From the NCBI GenBank assembly GCA_937890525.1, contig CALADI010000020.1:1-54460 (forward strand): 54,460 bases of DNA. The letters run 5' to 3'. A program made the translations under genes and the position numbers. Under the pieces are notes generated by a model, which did not search any database, was not told the origin of the DNA, and saw nothing but the letters and a program-made list of their open reading frames with translations. This document shows, piece after piece, positions 50,126 to 54,460 of the stretch; position 1 is the stretch's first letter, and the number at the start of each line of letters is the position of its first letter. Origin of the DNA: an uncultured Clostridia bacterium (lineage in GTDB: Bacteria; Bacillota; Clostridia; Oscillospirales; Oscillospiraceae).

Positions 50126-50992
50126 TTATTCCTTCTCTGTTAATTCCTGTATCGCTTTGTCGATCTTATCGATCCGTTCCAGGTCGTTCTTCAATGTTTG
50201 CAGTTCCTCTTCCGTAAATAGGTCTTTGCAGTTTTCGATTTGGAGTGTTAGAAATTCTGCATAGGTGCAGTCCGACAACTGCTGGGCCGCATTTTTATCG
50301 GTATTCGCAAACACCTTGTCCCACAGTTCCTGATGCTCTGAAAAGATGTTGTTTTGCTCTTCGCTTAATGATGCGACCTCATCATCTACGGAATTTTCCG
50401 AAGGAAGCGCAGATGTAACTTCCTTGCCGTTTTTAATATCCTCTACCAGCTTGAGGATGGCATCTATTTTCTTTTCGTCCTCAATGCTTCCGGTGATCGG
50501 CTCACCGATCAAATTTCCATTTTTGTCCACCAGGAGCGTCATGGGAAATGTAAAAATGCCCTTCACATACTCCTTTGCCTCGCCGCCAGTGATAAACAGA
50601 TTCCGATAGGTCGCCCCCTGCTTTGCCAGGATCTCTTTGGCTTCCGAAAGGGTCTGCTCACTATCTCCCGCCTCAACATTTATTCCTACCAGTTCCGCAC
50701 CCTTTTCACGGAGCTTTTTATTCAGCTCGTCCAGTGCCGGCATCTCATTTACGCAGGCGGAACAGCCGTTAAACCAGAAATTGAGCAAAGTGACCTCGTT
50801 GCCGGAAAACAAGGTGTTATCCACAGGATTGCCTTCAAAATCTGATCCGGTAAACTCCGGGAAGGACTGATTCTGTGGGGCTTGATTGGGGACGGAGGGC
50901 GAATCTGCCGCAGGGCTGCTGCCGCAGGCGGCCAAAGAGGTCATCAATGCGACGGCCGCAAGGATGGATGCGATTTTCTTAAACAAGTTCAT
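50126..50992 (-). CDS. TlpA/ResA-like thioredoxin-fold lipoprotein
   Basis: The 288-residue lipoprotein has a signal sequence with lipobox SLAAC (Cys23), a linker, a thioredoxin-like domain (about 43-190) with NFWFNGCSACVNEMPAL, where Cys77 and Cys80 form a CSAC active site, and an acidic helical C-terminal extension (about 195-288) not found in ordinary ResA proteins. It probably reduces or oxidises thiols outside the membrane. The start at 50992 is set by the signal peptide and by GGAG nine nt upstream. It overlaps the upstream membrane protein by 14 nt, so the two are translationally coupled. Confidence 0.88.
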   Translation of the reverse strand: MNLFKKIASILAAVALMTSLAACGSSPAADSPSVPNQAPQNQSFPEFTGSDFEGNPVDNTLFSGNEVTLLNFWFNGCSACVNEMPALDELNKKLREKGAELVGINVEAGDSEQTLSEAKEILAKQGATYRNLFITGGEAKEYVKGIFTFPMTLLVDKNGNLIGEPITGSIEDEKKIDAILKLVEDIKNGKEVTSALPSENSVDDEVASLSEEQNNIFSEHQELWDKVFANTDKNAAQQLSDCTYAEFLTLQIENCKDLFTEEELQTLKNDLERIDKIDKAIQELTEKE

Positions 50993-51914
50993 TTTTCTGA
51001 TCTCCAATCTTAGATGATTTTTTATATTCTTTGGGTTTGATGGGATTTTCGATGCCCCAATGGATTGAGATCGCTTTCGTGGGGCAGGCCTTGATGCAAT
51101 CTCCGCACCGAATACATTCGGTATGCGCTGTATTTTTGCTGATGTCCATATCCATTTTGCAGACACGGCTGCATTTTCCGCAGGCAGTACATTTGTCCTC
51201 ATCTACCTTGTAGCGGAGCAGTGAAAACCTGTTAAACAGGGAATAGAACGCCCCAAGAGGACACAGCCATTTGCAAAACGGACGATAAAACAGAACGCTC
51301 AGCACGATCACCCCGGCGAGGATCAAGAATTTCCATCGAAAGAGAGCACCAAGGGCTGTTCGCATACTGCTGCTTGCAAGAGACAGCGGAATGCCTCCTT
51401 CCAGGATTCCCTGGGGGCAAATGTACTTGCAGAAGTACGGTGAGGAAATCCCTGCCTGATTCGTTATCCATAGCGGCAATGCGATAACGGCAATCAGTAG
51501 AATGCCATACTTGACCCAGCAAAGGAATTTCAGCTTCTTTGTGCTGAATTTCTTCGTTGGAATTTTGTGAAGAAGGTCTTGCAGCCAGCCAAAGGGGCAG
51601 AAAAAGCCGCAGATGAACCGGCCAAACATGACGCCGAAGAAAATCAAAATTCCTGTTATGTAATATGAGAAGTTGAATTTTGACGAGCCGACCACAGCTT
51701 GAAACGCACCAATTGGACATGCCCCTGTGGCCGCAGGACAGGAGTAGCAGTTTAGCCCCGGTACACATACCTGTTTTACTTTTCCGTTATACAACACTCC
51801 TTTCAGGAAATTCGGCAGATGCACATTGGTCAAAAATGTGGCAAATGCCTGGATCGTATTCCTGCTTTTCAGCAGATTTCTCAGCCGTTCTCCCGTCTTT
51901 TTCCTATTATCCAA
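50979..51914 (-). CDS. NapH-like membrane 4Fe-4S polyferredoxin
   Basis: This is a 311-residue protein with about four membrane helices. Cysteine motifs in order are CVPGLNCYSCPAATGACPIGA (50-70), CGFFCPFG (102-109), CKYICPQG (162-169), CKWLCPLGA (214-222), and two ferredoxin clusters CTACGKCSRVC (242-252) and CIRCGDCIKACP (267-278). Such proteins carry electrons across or along the membrane. Here the TlpA-like partner is a likely acceptor or donor. The start is taken as TTG at 51914, overlapping the stop of the CXXC gene, because no ATG gives a sensible N-terminus. Confidence 0.85.
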   Translation of the reverse strand: MDNRKKTGERLRNLLKSRNTIQAFATFLTNVHLPNFLKGVLYNGKVKQVCVPGLNCYSCPAATGACPIGAFQAVVGSSKFNFSYYITGILIFFGVMFGRFICGFFCPFGWLQDLLHKIPTKKFSTKKLKFLCWVKYGILLIAVIALPLWITNQAGISSPYFCKYICPQGILEGGIPLSLASSSMRTALGALFRWKFLILAGVIVLSVLFYRPFCKWLCPLGAFYSLFNRFSLLRYKVDEDKCTACGKCSRVCKMDMDISKNTAHTECIRCGDCIKACPTKAISIHWGIENPIKPKEYKKSSKIGDQKNELV

Positions 51915-52071
51915 TGCCAACACACTCCAAACATAATCGAATTGCTTTTGTAAACACCGTTTCGACCTCTCCGCGATAGGCTCCAACGCATACAAAAATG
52001 ACCGCAATGGCCAGCAGTGTGATTTGCACTGCAAATATTTTGCAATGCGAATATTTTCCGGTAGCTTTCAT
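51907..52071 (-). CDS. CD1871A-type CXXC small membrane protein
   Basis: This 54-residue protein has one membrane helix (about 11-31) followed by AYRGEVETVFTKAIRLCLECVGIG, whose CLEC (47-50) gives the family its CXXC name. AAAGGAGG lies just before the ATG at 52071. It is the first gene of a three-gene minus-strand operon and overlaps the polyferredoxin start by 8 nt. Similar small proteins occur next to polyferredoxin and TlpA genes in Clostridia. Function is unknown, probably thiol redox in the membrane. Confidence 0.82.
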   Translation of the reverse strand: MKATGKYSHCKIFAVQITLLAIAVIFVCVGAYRGEVETVFTKAIRLCLECVGIG

Positions 52072-52262
52072 GGGTTCCCTCCTTTGCGTATGCCAGATTT
52101 TCCGTGACAGCAACAGTGTAGCAAAGGGAATATAAAATCATCGTTAAGGGATATGGTCTATTTTGCAGTTAACAGAAACTTTATTTCCGTTATGATATGA
52201 TTGTGATATACTTTTAAAAGGTATACTGACAAGCTGGACTATGGAGAAAGGGGCTGGAAACA
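52072..52262. promoter_or_regulatory. Divergent promoter region of the redox and two-component operons
   Basis: About 190 nt. TATACT at 52207-52212 is a plausible -10 for the response-regulator operon, but neither direction has a consensus -35. Control by the adjacent response regulator is a natural inference. GTTAACAGAAAC near 52169 and GTTAAGGGATAT near 52143 share a GTTAA start and could be tested as direct-repeat binding sites. Confidence 0.35.
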
Positions 52263-52940
52263 ATGCGGATGTTGGTTGTAGAAGATGAAAGATCCCTCTG
52301 TAATGCGATCACAAAAGGGCTGCGTCTGGATGGATATGAGGTGGATAGCTGTTTGGATGGAAATGAGGCATGGGATATGATCCTGGCGGAGCGGTACGAT
52401 CTTATCATCTTGGACTTGAATCTCCCGGGAATGGACGGAATGGAGATTCTTCGCTCCTTTCGCAAAGAGAATGTGGAAACTAATGTGCTGATCCTGTCCG
52501 CAAGAAGTCAGTTGCAAGACAAAATAGAGGGGCTTGACAGTGGAGCCAACGATTATCTGTGCAAGCCTTTTCATTTTGAAGAACTGGAAGCACGGGTCCG
52601 AAGTCTGATGCGGCGGCGTGTGATCCAGAACAATATTATCCTAAAATGCGGCGATCTTTCCCTAGATACAAAAGCACGCCTTGCGTTTGCAGACGGTCAG
52701 GAACTGTCCCTGACAAGGAAAGAACTGGGACTATTGGAGTATCTGATCCTGCATCAGGAGAATGTTGTAAGTCAGGAAGAGCTTATCCAGCATGTATGGG
52801 ACGGCAGCGTGGACAGCTTCAGCAACTCCATCCGTGTGCATATTTCTGCACTACGAAAGAAGCTGAAAGCCGCTCTGGGCTATGACCCGATCACAAACCG
52901 GGTTGGTCAGGGATACTTGATAAGGGGGCGTGGAGAATGA
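52263..52940 (+). CDS. OmpR/PhoB-family response regulator
   Basis: The 225-residue regulator has a receiver domain (1-118) with phosphoacceptor Asp51 in LIILDLNLPGMDG and conserved Lys101 in CKPFHF, then a winged-helix DNA-binding domain (about 130-225, with SLTRKELGLLEYL and NSIRVHISALRKKL). AAAGGGGCTGG precedes the ATG. It overlaps the kinase gene by 4 nt. The divergent redox operon is the most likely target. Confidence 0.95.
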   Translation: MRMLVVEDERSLCNAITKGLRLDGYEVDSCLDGNEAWDMILAERYDLIILDLNLPGMDGMEILRSFRKENVETNVLILSARSQLQDKIEGLDSGANDYLCKPFHFEELEARVRSLMRRRVIQNNIILKCGDLSLDTKARLAFADGQELSLTRKELGLLEYLILHQENVVSQEELIQHVWDGSVDSFSNSIRVHISALRKKLKAALGYDPITNRVGQGYLIRGRGE

Positions 52941-54079
52941 GAAAAACGCTCTCGCTTCAATGGAAGCTCACGCTGACCACTGCATTATTGGTCATTGCCG
53001 CCTGCCTTTGCCTCAGTTACGCCATCAGCAAGTCTGCCATATTCTATATGGTCAATATCGAAGATACCATGACGACCATATTTCCGGAAGAGATGTTTTC
53101 TGACAATACCTCTGGAAATACGGGAATCTACTTGGATACCACAAAAATCCTTTCGGATATGGTAAGAAACACCCAGTCGGAATTTTGGGGAAAAAGCGTG
53201 CTGATAACAGCCATTGTCACTTTGCTCAGCAGTTTTTTAATCTATTGGATCGTAGGACATACCCTGTCACCATTGCAGAAGCTCAGTCTGCAAATTCAGG
53301 AGATCCAGGCAAAAAATTTGCAGCAAACGCTTACGCTGGAAAGCGATTCTACGGAAATTGTTCGTCTTACGGAGTCTTTTAATGAGATGCTTTACAGGCT
53401 GAACGAAGCCTTTCTTATGCAGAAACGGTTTTCTGCTAATGCCGCCCATGAGCTTCGCACCCCCCTTGCGGTGATTCAGACCGAGCTGGAAGTATTTGAA
53501 AAGAACAGCAGAATTGGCGATGCAGATCCCCAAGAGATGATCGACAGGATGAAATTTCAGACAAATCGCTTGGGGCATGTAATCGACATTCTTTTGGAAA
53601 TGACCGAACTTCAGTCAGCCGAAAAAAAAGACCATATCTCTCTTGCTGCCCTGACAGAAGAAGTCCTCTGCGATCTATCCGCCGTTGCAGACAAGAACGC
53701 GGTCACCCTGATCCAGAACCCGGGGGATGTTGAAATCATCGGCAATGATACCCTGCTCTACAGGGCAATGTATAATTTGATTGAAAATGCCATCAAATAC
53801 AACCATCCCGAGGGACAGGTCTCCGTAGAGATCCAGTCCGAAGGTGCCTTTGCCCAGATAATCATTGCCGATACCGGAATGGGCATTGCCCAAGACGATT
53901 GGGATCAAATATTCGAGCCTTTTTTCCGGGTGGATAAATCAAGAAGCCGTGCTATGGGCGGCGCCGGTCTGGGGCTGGCCCTTGTGCGAGAAATTGCCCG
54001 CCTACATTACGGTGATGTCTCCATTCTGCAAAGCTCCCCCAAAGGAACAATCATCGAACTGCGACTTTGGCGTCGGTGA
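52937..54079 (+). CDS. Membrane sensor histidine kinase
   Basis: The 380-residue kinase has two membrane helices (about 12-31 and 88-105) flanking a small extracellular sensor of about 55 residues. A HAMP-like linker follows, then the H-box FSANAAHELRTPLAVIQ with phosphoacceptor His171, the N-box LIENAIKYN, the G1 box IADTGMGIAQDDW and the G2 box GGAGLGLALV. It forms a pair with the upstream response regulator. The extracellular part lacks cysteines, so direct thiol sensing is not obvious. Confidence 0.95.
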   Translation: MRKTLSLQWKLTLTTALLVIAACLCLSYAISKSAIFYMVNIEDTMTTIFPEEMFSDNTSGNTGIYLDTTKILSDMVRNTQSEFWGKSVLITAIVTLLSSFLIYWIVGHTLSPLQKLSLQIQEIQAKNLQQTLTLESDSTEIVRLTESFNEMLYRLNEAFLMQKRFSANAAHELRTPLAVIQTELEVFEKNSRIGDADPQEMIDRMKFQTNRLGHVIDILLEMTELQSAEKKDHISLAALTEEVLCDLSAVADKNAVTLIQNPGDVEIIGNDTLLYRAMYNLIENAIKYNHPEGQVSVEIQSEGAFAQIIIADTGMGIAQDDWDQIFEPFFRVDKSRSRAMGGAGLGLALVREIARLHYGDVSILQSSPKGTIIELRLWRR

Positions 54080-54085
54080 GCAAAG

Positions 54086-54124
54086 GCCGCATCAAAGAAT
54101 TGCAGTATCAGTCTCATATACGGG
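54086..54124 (+). pseudogene. Second, internally deleted copy of the recombinase 3' end
   Basis: GCCGCATCAAAGAATTGCAG (54086-54105) matches 49783-49802 with one difference, and ATCAGTCTCATATACGGG (54107-54124) matches 49934-49952 with one missing base. The roughly 130 nt between these two blocks in the left copy are deleted here. It begins 7 nt after the histidine-kinase stop. Confidence 0.65.
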
Positions 54125-54174
54125 GGCGCCGCCACGGCTCAACGGGGAAAGCGAGGAATGAGACACAAAAAGAA

Positions 54175-54460
54175 GTAAGCGTCAAATCTTCCCACGGCTT
54201 GCAGACGGCTTATAGATCTGAGACAATATCCCAAACCGCTGGATTTCTCCCAAAGACTCTAAAGGAGAAAATCAGTATACAGGGAGATGGTCAAAAATGG
54301 AACAAAGTCTACAAGCATTATCCAAGCAAGAACGGTTAGACACATGGACAACCAGAATCATGGAATGCCGAAACAGCGGAATGTCAGTCCGCAGATGGTG
54401 CCAGAAAAATGGTCTCAACGAGAAGACCTACTATTACTGGCAGCGGAGATTATTCCATGC
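54175..54460 (+). mobile_element. Left end of an IS66-family insertion sequence (truncated by window)
   Basis: GTAAGCGTCAAATC at 54175 fits the GTAAGCG terminal inverted repeat of IS66-family elements. About 120 nt later a tnpA-type accessory gene begins. The rest of the element lies beyond the window, so its completeness and target duplication cannot be seen. Confidence 0.65.
54297..54460 (+). CDS. tnpA: IS66-family accessory protein TnpA (partial)
   Basis: The first 54 residues are visible, including TWTTRIMECRNSGMSVRRWCQKNGLNEKTYYYWQRRL. This is the helix-turn-helix segment characteristic of the small TnpA protein of IS66 elements, needed with TnpB and the TnpC transposase. GGGAGATGG precedes the ATG. 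The gene runs off the end of the window. Confidence 0.85.
   Translation, partial: MEQSLQALSKQERLDTWTTRIMECRNSGMSVRRWCQKNGLNEKTYYYWQRRLFH

Noticed and set aside
54067..54339. 90-codon frame spanning the kinase end, recombinase remnant and IS66 end
   Set aside because: It crosses three unrelated sequence blocks, and only the short GRIKELQ part has meaning, as a recombinase fragment.

Overview
The window looks like a chromosomal segment of a Gram-positive gut Firmicute, most likely a clostridial Oscillospirales/Ruminococcaceae-type organism. The pointers are the rimP-nusA-ylxR-ylxQ-infB-rbfA-nrnA-truB-ribF gene order followed by rpsO and pnp, LPxTG/sortase surface proteins, strong AGGAGG ribosome binding sites, CUT1 sugar ABC transporters without their own ATPase, and a Hol_Tox-like type I toxin. 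This placement is inference from gene content, because no 16S rRNA gene is present. I see no tRNA, rRNA or CRISPR array.

Layout. (1) 1-500: a compact type I toxin-antitoxin locus, with a 30-residue membrane toxin and a convergent antisense RNA. (2) 514-2965: a SEDS cell-wall polymerase (minus strand) and a degenerate ADP-ribosylglycohydrolase-family protein. (3) 3.0-13.8 kb: the conserved translation/RNA-processing operon rimP to ribF, then rpsO and pnp, with well-formed promoters, an attenuator-like leader hairpin before rimP and a long leader hairpin before pnp. (4) 14.0-26.1 kb: a small PH-domain protein, then a sortase-pilus locus. The pilus locus holds a 2620-residue wall-anchored adhesin with about 30 AGGF(V/A)G repeats, a SpaA-type pilin, a class C sortase and an accessory pilin, preceded by a 17-nt T tract. 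(5) 26.2-39.6 kb: a GNAT acetyltransferase, then a glycan-use locus. It comprises a CUT1 ABC transporter, an AraC regulator, two Gfo/Idh/MocA oxidoreductases, a cytoplasmic GH20 hexosaminidase and a GH123-type hexosaminidase, followed by a zinc-ribbon protein and a short QueG-like iron-sulfur protein. (6) 39.6-49.6 kb: a visibly more AT-rich island with a LacI regulator, nagA, nagB, a second CUT1 transporter, a third Gfo/Idh/MocA enzyme and a cytosolic neutral-ceramidase-like protein. (7) 49.7-54.5 kb: mobile-element territory. A redox cassette (54-aa CXXC membrane protein, polyferredoxin-like membrane protein, TlpA-like lipoprotein) is divergent from a two-component system and is flanked by two remnants of the same serine-recombinase 3' end. 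It is followed by the left end of an IS66-family element cut by the window edge.

How the genes may work together. Regions 5 and 6 both read as uptake and intracellular breakdown of amino-sugar oligosaccharides: lipoprotein and permeases import, GH20/GH123 release terminal HexNAc, and NagA/NagB feed amino-sugar phosphates to glycolysis. The Gfo/Idh/MocA enzymes and the ceramidase-like hydrolase have no assigned step. The three oxidoreductases share a cysteine cluster, and two of them are close paralogs on either side of the base-composition boundary, which suggests two versions of one poorly described pathway for host-type glycans.
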